From positions 22,672 to 86,671 of the forward strand of contig DAHVFB010000002.1 of assembly GCA_027317185.1 (NCBI GenBank): a stretch of 64,000 nt of DNA, in the 5' to 3' direction. Numbering within the stretch: position 1 is the first letter of the stretch; each line of letters starts with the position of its first letter. The notes beneath the pieces were generated by a model. The model saw only the letters and a list, made by a program, of their open reading frames with translations. It made no database searches and had not been told where the DNA came from. The DNA comes from Deltaproteobacteria bacterium (GTDB lineage Bacteria > Desulfobacterota > Binatia > Binatales > Binataceae). The position numbers and the translations under genes were made by a program. This document shows, piece after piece, positions 40,867 through 49,931 of this stretch.

Positions 40867-43032
40867 ATGAACAATGCAGTGGACGCGGTCACTTTCGAGA
40901 TCATTCGTCACCGCCTGAACCAGGTGATCGAGGAAGCGATCGTCGCGTTGGAAAATGTATCAGGCTCGCCGATCACCAACGAAGGCCACGACATGATGGT
41001 TTCGCTGTATCGGGCGGACGGCGGCCTGATGGTTGGCGGAATGGGTTTTCTGCATCATCTGACCAGCGCGGCGCAGGCGGTCAAGCATATTCTCGCCACT
41101 TATTCGGAAGATCCCGGAATCGATCAAGACGATGTCTTCATGCTCAACGATTCCTATACCGCCGCCCTTCATCCGCCCGATGTGTACCTTATCTCGCCGG
41201 TGCATTATCAGGGGAGGCTAACCGGATTCGTCGGCAACTTCGTGCATATGACGGACATCGGAGCGATCGATCCGGGTGGCTTTTCACCCAACGCCCGCGA
41301 AGCTTTTCAAGAAGGCTTCGTCACGCAGGGCTTGAAGATCGTCGAACGTGGCCGGCGGCGGCGCGACGTCATCGAAACGTTTTTGCGCAACGTGCGCGAT
41401 CCGGGGATGACGGGTCTCGATTTAAAATCGCAACTGGCGGCGAATCACGTCGCCAAGGAGCGTCTGCGCAAGTTGTACGATGATTATGGCGTGCAGGCAG
41501 TCGATCAAGTTTCGGAAGAGTTGATCCGGCAGTCGGAACGGCTGATGCGCGAGCGGCTGCGCGAATTGCCTGATGGCGTATGGCGCGCCCGCCAATATGT
41601 CGATATGCCCGAGGGGCTTTACCGGGTCGAGCTGGCGGCGATCAAGGAAGGCGACACTCTCACCTACGACTTCACCGGGACCGATCCGCAAGTCGACAAA
41701 GGTATCAACTCTTGTTACTGGGGCAGTTGGGGCGGAATTTTCGCGCCGATCTTCCCATTGTTGGCATGGGATGTGGGCTGGAACGAAGGCGTCACCAAAC
41801 CGATCAGGATCATCGCGCCCGAAGGCACCTTGGTGAACTGTATCCGTCCGGCGCCGGTTTCAGTCGCGACCACCGGCGTGATTCAGATCGTCAATAACCT
41901 GTCGGTCAACGTATTGTCGCGCATCCTCGGCGCGAGCGAGCGTTATCGCGATCGCGCCACCGGCGTATGGCACGGCAGCCATCTGCCACTGATGATTAGC
42001 GGTCTCGACGAGCACAAAGACTACTTCGTAACCTTGCTCACCGACACCTTCGCGGGCGCCGGGGGTGCGCGTGCTTTCGCCGATGGGGTCGATAACGGCG
42101 GCGAAATTCCGAATGTGGTTTCACGCTGGGCGAACGTCGAAACCGAAGAACTGCATCGGTCGATAGCCTATCTTTATCGTAGCCCGGTGCCGGACTCGGG
42201 CGGACCGGGTAAGTATCGCGGCGGGGTTAACCACGAATTCGCTTTCACGCCTCACGATACTGGCACCGGCGCAATCCATCTTGGGCTTACCTCAAAGGGA
42301 CTCAAAGTTCCGCTGAGCCTGGGAATTTTCGGTGGCTTACCGGGTAGCACTATCGCGCAACTGATCTTTCGCAAGGCCAATCTGGAAGATATGCCCACAA
42401 GTTTTACCGAAACGCGTGGCGAGAAAGTTGAGGCGGTTCATTGGGGCGATTATTCGGTCAGCGAAGGCGACATCGTTTATATCCGTTTTCAGGGCGGCGG
42501 CGGATATGGCGATCCGATCGATCGTGACCCCGAGCGCACGCTGCGTGATGTGCAGATCGGGATGGTATCGCCAGCCGCGGCGCATGCGATCTACGGCGTG
42601 GTGTTGGATCCGGCCAATGCGCGGGTTGACCATAGCGAGACGCGGGCGAGACGCGCGAAGATCCGCCACGAGCGAATCGGCCACCCGGTCGCTGCCGAGC
42701 TATACGATCGCGGCAACATCCCGCCCAGCCATCAGCCGCTCGGCGAATATCTGCAGCAGGTCGGCGACGCAAAAAGCGTATTTGTCCAGTGTACGTGGTG
42801 CGGTCACGAGCTCTCACGCGCGGGCGAGCAATGGAAGGACAAGGCCATCGCGCGGGCGCTTCCAATCTCGGCGGCGGGCGATTTCCGCGATGCTGCGCCG
42901 GGCTTGATCATGCGGCAGTTCTATTGTCCGCGATGCGCCACGCTGCTCGATACCGAGGTGGTGCTGGAGTCCGATCCGCCACTCTATGACGATGTGCGCC
43001 GCTGGCCGCGCCCGGAAAACGGGAACGTCTGA
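40867..43032 (+). CDS. Hydantoinase/acetone-carboxylase B-type subunit with C-terminal zinc-ribbon-like gamma tail
   Basis: 721 aa with AGGAGATAGGAA before the ATG. The first about 575 residues are HyuB-type: FEIIRHRLNQVIEEAIVALENVSGSPITNEGHDM, FMLNDSYTAALHPPDVYLISPVHYQGRLTGFV, VRPAPV-like CIRPAPVSVATTGVIQIV, and the end FRGGGGYGDPIDRDPERTLRDVQIGMVSP. Residues about 640-712 form an extra domain with two CxxC pairs, CTWCGHEL and CPRCATLLDTEVVLESDPPLYDD, which resembles the gamma subunit of acetone or acetophenone carboxylase. That makes carboxylation of a ketone or enol more likely than plain hydantoin hydrolysis, by inference. Confidence 0.88.
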   Translation: MNNAVDAVTFEIIRHRLNQVIEEAIVALENVSGSPITNEGHDMMVSLYRADGGLMVGGMGFLHHLTSAAQAVKHILATYSEDPGIDQDDVFMLNDSYTAALHPPDVYLISPVHYQGRLTGFVGNFVHMTDIGAIDPGGFSPNAREAFQEGFVTQGLKIVERGRRRRDVIETFLRNVRDPGMTGLDLKSQLAANHVAKERLRKLYDDYGVQAVDQVSEELIRQSERLMRERLRELPDGVWRARQYVDMPEGLYRVELAAIKEGDTLTYDFTGTDPQVDKGINSCYWGSWGGIFAPIFPLLAWDVGWNEGVTKPIRIIAPEGTLVNCIRPAPVSVATTGVIQIVNNLSVNVLSRILGASERYRDRATGVWHGSHLPLMISGLDEHKDYFVTLLTDTFAGAGGARAFADGVDNGGEIPNVVSRWANVETEELHRSIAYLYRSPVPDSGGPGKYRGGVNHEFAFTPHDTGTGAIHLGLTSKGLKVPLSLGIFGGLPGSTIAQLIFRKANLEDMPTSFTETRGEKVEAVHWGDYSVSEGDIVYIRFQGGGGYGDPIDRDPERTLRDVQIGMVSPAAAHAIYGVVLDPANARVDHSETRARRAKIRHERIGHPVAAELYDRGNIPPSHQPLGEYLQQVGDAKSVFVQCTWCGHELSRAGEQWKDKAIARALPISAAGDFRDAAPGLIMRQFYCPRCATLLDTEVVLESDPPLYDDVRRWPRPENGNV

Positions 43033-43035
43033 TTA

Positions 43036-45249
43036 TCAATGGGCTGGCGAAGCGGAAGCCTCTGCTTTTGCGAAATGAGCCAGCGACTCTCCCATGAAGT
43101 TGGTTGTCAGTTCTGGCGGTGGCGATGACTTAAGCTGATGGGCAATCGCTGTGATTTGAGAAGGTTGAAAAATCAGCACCATCGGTTTGACCACATTGGC
43201 GGGCGGCTTCGACCCGGATTGCCATCGAACTGCCCCCGGATAGGTGATCTCGTAAGCCGCCCGGTTATAGCGATCTATCAGCACTTTCGCCGCTCCAAAT
43301 GAGCCACGCAGCACAATCGCGATCTGCCCACGGTATGGTTTCACGTCCCAGTCCGTGGTCGCGTTCGGCGCTTGATAGATAGTCCAGCCGGCTGGCAGCA
43401 GGTTAAGACGCTTCAGCTCGAGCGGGGAAAGTTTACGGATATCCCGCCCCTCGGCGAGATAATTTTCTATCGCTGTCACGATCGCGTCAAAGCGCAGCGT
43501 TAAGGCGCGGGATTCAAGGTATACAGGGCTGATTTTTCCATACTCCGCGAAAGCTCCTGCTGGGATGTTATAAATCCCAACCCCGCCTTGCTGGATAGGT
43601 GGGATACCAAGGGAATCGAGTACCGGGCGCCATTGGAAGGCTTGAATATCGCGCTCATCGAGGAGGACCGCCTGGACTCCAAAACGGGCAATGTAAGCTT
43701 TGAGCTGATCGCCAGCTTCAGGCAGATCGATTTGGCGGGATAGGAAACCCACTGCGGGCATCCGGTCGAACTCAAAAGGCGTCAGGCCCGTATAGCCACC
43801 CGCCATCCTGAAGTACATGTTGGTGGCCGCCTGCCAATACATCGAGATGCCCCGTTCGCCAAAAGGTACCGGCAGAATAACTTCGCCGGGCGCGATCTGC
43901 TGACGATATTGGCCGCTGCTGAAAAACGGCGGCAGATTGATCGGCGAAACCCAGAAGGACGCGCTGGGATTGGGCAGAATCGAGAGGATAATCGCCGCGG
44001 CCGCCAGGCATTTGACCCATGCGCGGGCGGCCCAACTCGCGAACACGATCGCGGTGATCACCCCGATTATCAGGAACGCATACAGCATCAGCCGGATCGG
44101 CAATGCTTCCGAAAGAATTGGCAGCTTCGAAACGATAGCCCATGGCATCGCGAAGCCCGCGCGACCGCCGATATGGAACAATGGCCCCATCGCTGCAATC
44201 ACAATCAGCAGTAGCAGCAGCAGCATAAACTTACCCGCTGACGAGGCCCAATTACGCCGGCGATAAGCCTCCACCGTCGCGAGCAGCGCGATTCCGAGGT
44301 ATTCTCCTTTTTCCTCGACGATGCCGCGGTAGTCCCTGGCCAAGGCCATGAAAGGGCGTGCTGTTCCAATCCAGTTGATTTCGGTTGGCGCCACGAAGCT
44401 CAACAGGTCGGCCGAAAAACGCTCGGGACTCCAAATCGGCTCGTGTGGGAAACTGTGCGCCAGCATCGCATAAAGATATGGCGAAACCGCCACGGCCATG
44501 ATCGCATACGCAAGCGCGCTTGGGATGACGATCGAAACGATTCTGCGGCGGGTGTCGCCGCTGAACAAAAATAAACCGAGCACGAAGGCCGCGCCCGCCA
44601 CCGCCGTCATCAGCGCCGCGACCTCGACCGAGCACAGAAACTCGGCGGTCAGCAGCAATGCCAGCCAGCCGGTATAACCGCGCGCCGAAATCGATCCGTC
44701 AATCCGCCTCACTACCACTAACGCAATCAACGGCACCGGAAAGATCGCGACCAGCACCAGGTGGCCCAGCGACTCCGCCAACATGTAGGGCGAGAACCCG
44801 AAGACATAGCCGCCCAGCACGGACGGCCAGAACGAGTTCGTAACCCGCCGGCACAGCGCGAAAGCCGACACCCCCGCCAAAGGCATCGCGAGAGTGCACA
44901 GCAGGTTGTAAGCGGTGCGCACGCCGAACATGCGTTGCAGAGGAATCGAAACCACCCCCGGCAATGGCACAAAGGTGGTCCACGCCAGATTGGTGCCGAG
45001 CGGCGTCCAGACCAGATTTGTCCAGAATGGGTTGAGCCGGTGAGCGATCGCATAACGCCACCAATTGAGGAACCAAACGAATAGTGCCGGATCCGTATCC
45101 TGCCCGACATGACAATTGACGCAATGCCCGAACAGGAGGCCGCGATCAAGAATAATTATCGAAAACAGCAGATATAATACGAATACCGCTATACCTTCGT
45201 GCCATCGGTTGAAGAAAATATCAGGATGCGAATGGCTATCATTTTCCAT
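43036..45249 (-). CDS. Polytopic membrane protein, GT-C-like, tandem copy 1
   Basis: 737 aa with about 10-12 hydrophobic helices in the first 450 residues and a C-terminal soluble domain. The first extracytoplasmic loop has GQDTDPALFVWFLNWWRYAIAHRLNPF; the acidic D-x-D-P could be the catalytic site of a GT-C sugar transferase, which uses lipid-linked sugars. The second half (ISMYWQAATNMYFRMAGGYTGLTPFEF, FGVQAVLLDERDIQAFQW, LESRALTLRFDAIVTAIENY) suggests a periplasmic domain of YfhO-like type. Copy 2 (45399-47612) has the same length and is nearly identical, at a constant offset of 2363 bp. The start sits 5 bases after a likely -10 box. Confidence 0.85.
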   Translation of the reverse strand: MENDSHSHPDIFFNRWHEGIAVFVLYLLFSIIILDRGLLFGHCVNCHVGQDTDPALFVWFLNWWRYAIAHRLNPFWTNLVWTPLGTNLAWTTFVPLPGVVSIPLQRMFGVRTAYNLLCTLAMPLAGVSAFALCRRVTNSFWPSVLGGYVFGFSPYMLAESLGHLVLVAIFPVPLIALVVVRRIDGSISARGYTGWLALLLTAEFLCSVEVAALMTAVAGAAFVLGLFLFSGDTRRRIVSIVIPSALAYAIMAVAVSPYLYAMLAHSFPHEPIWSPERFSADLLSFVAPTEINWIGTARPFMALARDYRGIVEEKGEYLGIALLATVEAYRRRNWASSAGKFMLLLLLLIVIAAMGPLFHIGGRAGFAMPWAIVSKLPILSEALPIRLMLYAFLIIGVITAIVFASWAARAWVKCLAAAAIILSILPNPSASFWVSPINLPPFFSSGQYRQQIAPGEVILPVPFGERGISMYWQAATNMYFRMAGGYTGLTPFEFDRMPAVGFLSRQIDLPEAGDQLKAYIARFGVQAVLLDERDIQAFQWRPVLDSLGIPPIQQGGVGIYNIPAGAFAEYGKISPVYLESRALTLRFDAIVTAIENYLAEGRDIRKLSPLELKRLNLLPAGWTIYQAPNATTDWDVKPYRGQIAIVLRGSFGAAKVLIDRYNRAAYEITYPGAVRWQSGSKPPANVVKPMVLIFQPSQITAIAHQLKSSPPPELTTNFMGESLAHFAKAEASASPAH

Positions 45250-45254
45250 GAGAT

Positions 45255-45283
45255 TGCATAGGTGTGGGTCTGCTGTCTGTCAG
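45255..45283 (-). promoter_or_regulatory. Likely sigma-70-type promoter of tandem copy 1, near-leaderless
   Basis: On the minus strand: CTGACA, 17-bp spacer, TATGCA, then ATCTC and the ATG. The -35 has 5 of 6 consensus bases. The -10 is weaker. The transcription start would fall at or next to the ATG, and no ribosome site is visible, so a leaderless mRNA is likely. The same layout precedes copy 2. Confidence 0.45.
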
Positions 45284-45398
45284 GTCTGTTATTTTAACTG
45301 CGGATACTTTAAGGAAGCTAAGAACATCCGACTGAATCGCGGTACTGCAAAGTTTTTCACCTTCGGGTGGCGTATGAACCCGATCTCCCGCGCGTCCG

Positions 45399-47612
45399 TT
45401 AGCGGTCAGACGAAACTGTAGCGCCTGCGTTGGCGAAGTGAGCTAGCGACTCCCCCATGAAGTTGGTTGTCAGCTCCGGCGGCGGCGACGACTTAAGCTG
45501 GCGGGCGATTGCTGCAAGCTTGGAAGGTTGAAAGATCAGCAACATCGGTTTGACCACATTGGCGGGCGGCTTCGACCCGGATTGCCATCGGACCGCCCCC
45601 GGATAGGTGATTTCGGAAGCTGTCGGACCATAGCGATCAATCAGCACCTTGACGGCTCCCAACGAACCGAGCAACGCAATAACGATTTGCCCATGGAAGG
45701 TTTTCACCGTCCAATCCGCAGCCGCATTCGGAGCCTGGTAGATGCTCCACCCGGCTGGTAGCAGGTTGAGACGCTCGAGCTCCCGCGGCGAAAGCTTTTG
45801 GAGTTCCCGCCCTTCGGCCAGATAATTTCCTGTCGCTGCCGCGATCGCGTCAAACCGCAGCGTTAAGGCGCGGGATTCGAGGTACATGGGACTGAGTTTC
45901 CCATACTCCGCAAAAGCTCTCGGCGGAATGTTATAAATGCCTACCCCGCTTTGCAGGATCGGTAGAAAACCCAATGCGCCGAGAGCGGGGCGCCATTGGG
46001 CAGCTTGGGGGTCCTTTTCATCGAGGAAAACCGCCTGGACTCCAAAGCGGGCGATGTAGGCTTTGAGCTGATCTCCAGCTTCCGGCAGATCGATTTGGCG
46101 GGACAGGAAACCCACCGCGGGCATCTGTTCGAACTCGAAGGGCGTGAGGCCCGTATAGCCACCCGCCATCCTGAAGTACATGTTGGTGGCTGCCTGCCAA
46201 TACATTGAGATGCCTCGCGCACCAAAGGGTATCGGCAGGATGACTTCGCCGGGCAAGATCTGCTGCCGATATTGGTTGCTGCGGAAGAACGGCGGTAGAT
46301 TGATCGGCGAGACCCAGAAGGATGCGCGGGGATTGGGCAGGATCGAAACAATGATCGCCGCCGCCGCCAGCCACTTGACCCCTGCACCGGCGGACCAACT
46401 CGCGAATACGACTGCGGTAATCACCGCAATTAACAGGAACGCATACAGCATCAGCCGGATTGGCAATGCTTGCGAAAGAATCGGCAGCTTCGAAACGATC
46501 GCCCATGGCATCGCGACGCCCACGCGACCGCCGACATGAACCAGCGGACCCATCGCCGCAATCACAATCAGCAGTAGCAGCAGAAGCATGAACTTACCCG
46601 TTGACGACGCCCAGTTACGCCGGCGATAAGCCTCCACCGTCGCCAGCAGCGCGATTCCGAGGTATTCTCCTTTTTCCTGGAGGATTTCGTGATAGTCCCT
46701 GGTTAAGGCGATGAAAGGGCGTGCGGTTCCGATCCAGTTGGTTTCGGTCGGCAGTAAGAATCCCAGCAGATCGGCCGAAAAGAGTTCGGGACTCCAAATC
46801 GGCTCGTGTGGGAAACTGTGCGCCAGCATCGCATAAAGATACGGCGAGACCGCCACGGCCATAATCACGTAGGCGAGCGCACTTGGGATGACCATCGAAA
46901 CGATTCTGCGGCGGAGATCGCCGCAGAACAAAAATAATCCGAGCACGAAGGCCGCGCCCGCCACCACCGTCAGCAGCGCCGCCACCTCAGCCGAGCACAG
47001 AAACTCGGCGGTCAGCAGCAATGCCAGCCAGCCGGTGTAACCGCGCGCCGAAATCGATCCGTCAATCCATTTCAGGATCATCAGCGCAATCAATGGCACT
47101 GGAAAGATCGCAACCAGATGCAGGTGGCTTAACGACTCCGCCAACATGTAGGGCGAGAACCCGAAGACATAGCCGCCCAGCACGGACGGCCAGAACGAGT
47201 TCGTAACCCGCCGGCACAGCGCGAAAGCCGATACCCCCGCCAGCGGCATCGCGAGGGTGCACAGGATATTGTAAGCGGTACGCGCACCGAACATGCGCTG
47301 CAGCGGAATCGAAACTACGCCCGGCAATGGCACGAAAGTGGTCCACGACAGATTGGTGCCGAGGGGCGTCCAGACCAGATCGGTCCAGAATGGGTTGAGC
47401 CGGTGAGCGATCGCATATCGCCACCAATTGAGGAACCACATGAATTGGGGCGGATCGGTATCCTGCCCGACATAGCATTTGACGCAGTGCCCAAGCAGGA
47501 TCGCGCGGTCGAGAATGATTACGGAACAAAATAGAAAAAGCGCGAATACCGCCAAATCTTCCCACCACCAGTTAAGAAAACCCGTGGCGCGCGAGTCATC
47601 ATCATTCTCCAT
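45399..47612 (-). CDS. Polytopic membrane protein, GT-C-like, tandem copy 2
   Basis: 737 aa, aligned to copy 1 without gaps over the whole length; clearly above 80% identical by eye. It keeps GQDTDPPQFMWFLNWWRYAIAHRLNPFWTDLVW near the N-terminus and the MAGGYTGLTPFEFEQMPAVGFLSRQIDLPEAGDQLKAYIARFGVQAV block. Differences are concentrated in the N-terminal 35 residues and in the soluble C-terminal part. Its upstream region carries the same promoter-like layout. The pair may be isoenzymes with different sugar or lipid substrates, or a recent duplication. The neighbour upstream is the divergent nitrilase-type gene. Confidence 0.85.
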   Translation of the reverse strand: MENDDDSRATGFLNWWWEDLAVFALFLFCSVIILDRAILLGHCVKCYVGQDTDPPQFMWFLNWWRYAIAHRLNPFWTDLVWTPLGTNLSWTTFVPLPGVVSIPLQRMFGARTAYNILCTLAMPLAGVSAFALCRRVTNSFWPSVLGGYVFGFSPYMLAESLSHLHLVAIFPVPLIALMILKWIDGSISARGYTGWLALLLTAEFLCSAEVAALLTVVAGAAFVLGLFLFCGDLRRRIVSMVIPSALAYVIMAVAVSPYLYAMLAHSFPHEPIWSPELFSADLLGFLLPTETNWIGTARPFIALTRDYHEILQEKGEYLGIALLATVEAYRRRNWASSTGKFMLLLLLLIVIAAMGPLVHVGGRVGVAMPWAIVSKLPILSQALPIRLMLYAFLLIAVITAVVFASWSAGAGVKWLAAAAIIVSILPNPRASFWVSPINLPPFFRSNQYRQQILPGEVILPIPFGARGISMYWQAATNMYFRMAGGYTGLTPFEFEQMPAVGFLSRQIDLPEAGDQLKAYIARFGVQAVFLDEKDPQAAQWRPALGALGFLPILQSGVGIYNIPPRAFAEYGKLSPMYLESRALTLRFDAIAAATGNYLAEGRELQKLSPRELERLNLLPAGWSIYQAPNAAADWTVKTFHGQIVIALLGSLGAVKVLIDRYGPTASEITYPGAVRWQSGSKPPANVVKPMLLIFQPSKLAAIARQLKSSPPPELTTNFMGESLAHFANAGATVSSDR

Positions 47613-47621
47613 GGAATCGCA

Positions 47622-47650
47622 TAGCTAGCGGGGGGTTCCTTGTCTGTCAA
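47622..47650 (-). promoter_or_regulatory. Likely sigma-70-type promoter of tandem copy 2, near-leaderless
   Basis: On the minus strand: TTGACA, 17-bp spacer, TAGCTA, then 9 bases to the ATG. The -35 is a full consensus match, and the GACAGACA core is shared with copy 1. No ribosome site is visible. A shifted -10 (TATGCG) is an alternative. Confidence 0.5.
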
Positions 47651-47704
47651 CTACCTATGTGAAACGTTGTGGCTCTCGAAGATTTCGGGCCGGAGCTATA
47701 AAGG

Positions 47705-48586
47705 ATGCCTAAGATCGCAGTCGCGCAGTTCAGCGGCAGTATCAATTGGGAAGATAACATCGCGGCGGTCAGCCGGCTCGCGGCGGCAGCGGCCGAAGCG
47801 GGCGTGAACATCCTCGGCTTTCACGAGCTGGCCAGCACCGTTTATATGCCGTACGTCGAGAACCCCGAGCTGTTCAAGCTGGCCGAGCCCGACAACGGTC
47901 CCTCGGTCGATGCCGCCTCGAATATCGCGCGGCAAAACGAATTAGTGATGGTTTATCCGTTTTACGAACGCGACGGCGATCGGCTTTACAACAGCGCGAT
48001 GGTGTTCGGACCGCGCGGCGAGCGGCTGATGAAATACCGCAAGACCAGCGTGCCGGCCTCGCGCCTGCTGCCCGATGCCAGCGAGCGCTATTTTTTCAGC
48101 CCCGGCGATCTTGGCTTTCCAGTGGTCGAAACTCCGTTCGGGGTGCGCGTCGGCATGATCATCTGTTATGACCGCAACCTGCCGGAGCCGGCGCGATGCG
48201 TCGCCATGAATGGCGCGGATGTCATGTTCGTCCCGGTGGCGACGGTCAAACTGGTGCGGCCATGGTGGGAATTGCTGCTGCGGGCGCGGGCGGTCGAGAA
48301 TGTGATGTACGTGGCGGCGCCGAGCCGGATCGGCGAGGATCGCGGCGGCGCCCCCGGCGTGCATTACTTCGGCGAGAGCCTGATAGTCGCTCCGACCGGC
48401 GAGGTGATAGCCCATGCCAGCGATCAGCGCGAGGATCTGGTCGCGGCCGAGCTCGACCTGGATTTGCTGCGCCGCCAGCGCAAGACGTGGCTGTTTTTCG
48501 AGGACCGTCGGCCCGAGCTGTATGGATCGTTGGAAGATCCCGACAAGCTGCCGCGCTTTGGACGCGGCCCGGCGCAAAGAGGTTGA
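47705..48586 (+). CDS. Carbon-nitrogen hydrolase (nitrilase superfamily amidohydrolase)
   Basis: 293 aa. The catalytic triad of the superfamily is clear: Glu in ILGFHELASTVYMPY, Lys in LMKYRKTSVPASR, and Cys in RVGMIICYDRNLPEPARC. The sequence is closest in style to N-carbamoylputrescine or N-carbamoyl-D-amino-acid amidases (CN hydrolase), which release ammonia and CO2 from carbamoyl or amide groups. The start follows AAAGG directly. The gene is divergent from the tandem membrane protein and followed 56 bp later by a SnoaL-like gene. A link to the HyuA/HyuB region, where hydantoin-type rings give N-carbamoyl products, is plausible by inference. Confidence 0.92.
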   Translation: MPKIAVAQFSGSINWEDNIAAVSRLAAAAAEAGVNILGFHELASTVYMPYVENPELFKLAEPDNGPSVDAASNIARQNELVMVYPFYERDGDRLYNSAMVFGPRGERLMKYRKTSVPASRLLPDASERYFFSPGDLGFPVVETPFGVRVGMIICYDRNLPEPARCVAMNGADVMFVPVATVKLVRPWWELLLRARAVENVMYVAAPSRIGEDRGGAPGVHYFGESLIVAPTGEVIAHASDQREDLVAAELDLDLLRRQRKTWLFFEDRRPELYGSLEDPDKLPRFGRGPAQRG

Positions 48587-48642
48587 CTCCACGGGCTTGC
48601 TTGCGCGATAGGAAGGACTGAGGCCGTCGCTCGGAGGAACCA

Positions 48643-49095
48643 ATGGAAAAAAGTCTTGAAGAAAAAGTTCAGGAATTATGGGATCGCGAACAGATCCGAT
48701 CGCTGACCTATGCATACGGACAGTGCCTGGAACAAATGGACGCGGAGGCGCTGTCGCAGCTCTTCACCGAAGATGGAGCGGTCGATTTCAGCTCCCGCGG
48801 ATGGGGCCTCAAGCAGGGACGCGAGGCAATCAAGGAATTCTACCCGACCACCTGGCAGCAGCGGGTGAAGCCGTTCTTCACCAATCATTACATCGAATTC
48901 GACGACGCCAATCACGCCCACGGCTGGTGTTGGCTGGATAACCGCGCCAAGCAGGGCGATAAGAGCCTGATGGGCTGCGGCCGGATCAACGACCAATACG
49001 AGAAGGTCAACGGTAAGTGGCTCTTCAAGCGCCGTGGAATCGAAATCTTCTTCATGGTTCCGATTAACGAGGGCTGGGCAAAAGAGATGAAATAA
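48643..49095 (+). CDS. SnoaL/NTF2-like protein (nuclear-transport-factor-2 fold)
   Basis: 150 aa with GGAGG in front of the ATG. The cone-shaped NTF2 fold: REQIRSLTYAYGQCLEQMDAEALSQLFTEDGAVDFSSRGWGLKQGREAIKEFYPTTW, then YEKVNGKWLFKRRGIEIFFM. Relatives act as small isomerases, dehydratases, cyclases or binding proteins, often in the catabolism of aromatic or cyclic compounds. The catalytic His/Asp pairs of ketosteroid isomerases are not obvious here. It is convergent with the RMD1-like gene. Confidence 0.88.
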   Translation: MEKSLEEKVQELWDREQIRSLTYAYGQCLEQMDAEALSQLFTEDGAVDFSSRGWGLKQGREAIKEFYPTTWQQRVKPFFTNHYIEFDDANHAHGWCWLDNRAKQGDKSLMGCGRINDQYEKVNGKWLFKRRGIEIFFMVPINEGWAKEMK

Positions 49096-49114
49096 TTGCG
49101 GCGAAGCGGCGGCT

Positions 49115-49927
49115 TCAATGCAATCGCAAAAAACTGAAGACGATCTCGGCAAAGATCAATACCACCACCGCGACTTCGAGTAATAGCAGGCGTCGATCGC
49201 GGCCAACCTCGAGCAGAAGCTGTAGTGCCTCCTGGATGCTGCGCAGCTTCAGCTCGAGCGCGGAGTAACGATCAACCAAATCGAACTCGGCTCGCAGATC
49301 ATCATAGATACGGTCCATGGCGGAGTCTTCCCAGGCCGCATCGGGCTTATCCAGCAGATGCAGAACCGAGAGCACCTCGCTGCGCGTGGCGATCGCCTCA
49401 CCGATAAAACGGTTGAGCGGCCGGATCATGAAAGGCACACTGCCGCGGCGCTCCAATCTTTCGACCAGCGTGTTGGTACGGGCGAAAAGCTGATCCACCA
49501 GCCGCTCGTAGTATTCCATCGCGGCGCTCTGAGCGACGGTCAGGGCGACGATTCCCGCGCGCGCCGGTGTGAATCGATCCACCCGCAGGGCTCCATCGAA
49601 GATTCCGATGGGCTGATCGGGCGCTTCGACCACCGCGTAATCCTCCCGAATCACCTGCGTAGTCAGGCGCGGACGAAAGCGGCGCAGGCGCAATAATTCC
49701 GCTTCGCGCTTCTCGGGCGGCAGGTCGTAAGTAACTACCGCTCCGAAAGGAAAAATATAGATGGCGCCGGAATCGACCGGCAGATAAAGCTCGTGCGGCG
49801 TGATACGGGCCTGCGGGAAGGCCGGCGCCAGTTGCCTCAAGGCGAGATTCTCCTCGAACGCGACCGCATAAAACTGATGGACTATCGGCATCGCACCGCC
49901 GCTTGCTTCAGGTCGCGCCACCGCCAT
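49115..49927 (-). CDS. RMD1/DUF155-like membrane-anchored protein
   Basis: 270 aa from the ATG at 49927; starting there avoids overlap with the sixA stop (49932). The N-terminal beta-rich part (YIFPFGAVVTYDLP, EDYAVVEAP, FDGALRVDRFTPARAGIVALTVAQSAAMEYYERLVDQLF) matches the RMD1/SIF2-type family (DUF155), found in mitochondria and bacteria. A helical stretch LERRGSVPFMIRPLNRFIGEAIATRSEVLSVLHLLDKPDAAWEDSAMDRIYDDLRAEFDLVDRYSALELKLRSIQE follows, then a C-terminal transmembrane helix (LLLLEVAVVVLIFAEIVFSFL). The function is unknown. It sits after sixA on the same strand, 4 bp apart, and may belong to the phosphate group here. Confidence 0.8.
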   Translation of the reverse strand: MAVARPEASGGAMPIVHQFYAVAFEENLALRQLAPAFPQARITPHELYLPVDSGAIYIFPFGAVVTYDLPPEKREAELLRLRRFRPRLTTQVIREDYAVVEAPDQPIGIFDGALRVDRFTPARAGIVALTVAQSAAMEYYERLVDQLFARTNTLVERLERRGSVPFMIRPLNRFIGEAIATRSEVLSVLHLLDKPDAAWEDSAMDRIYDDLRAEFDLVDRYSALELKLRSIQEALQLLLEVGRDRRLLLLEVAVVVLIFAEIVFSFLRLH

Positions 49928-49931
49928 CGCA

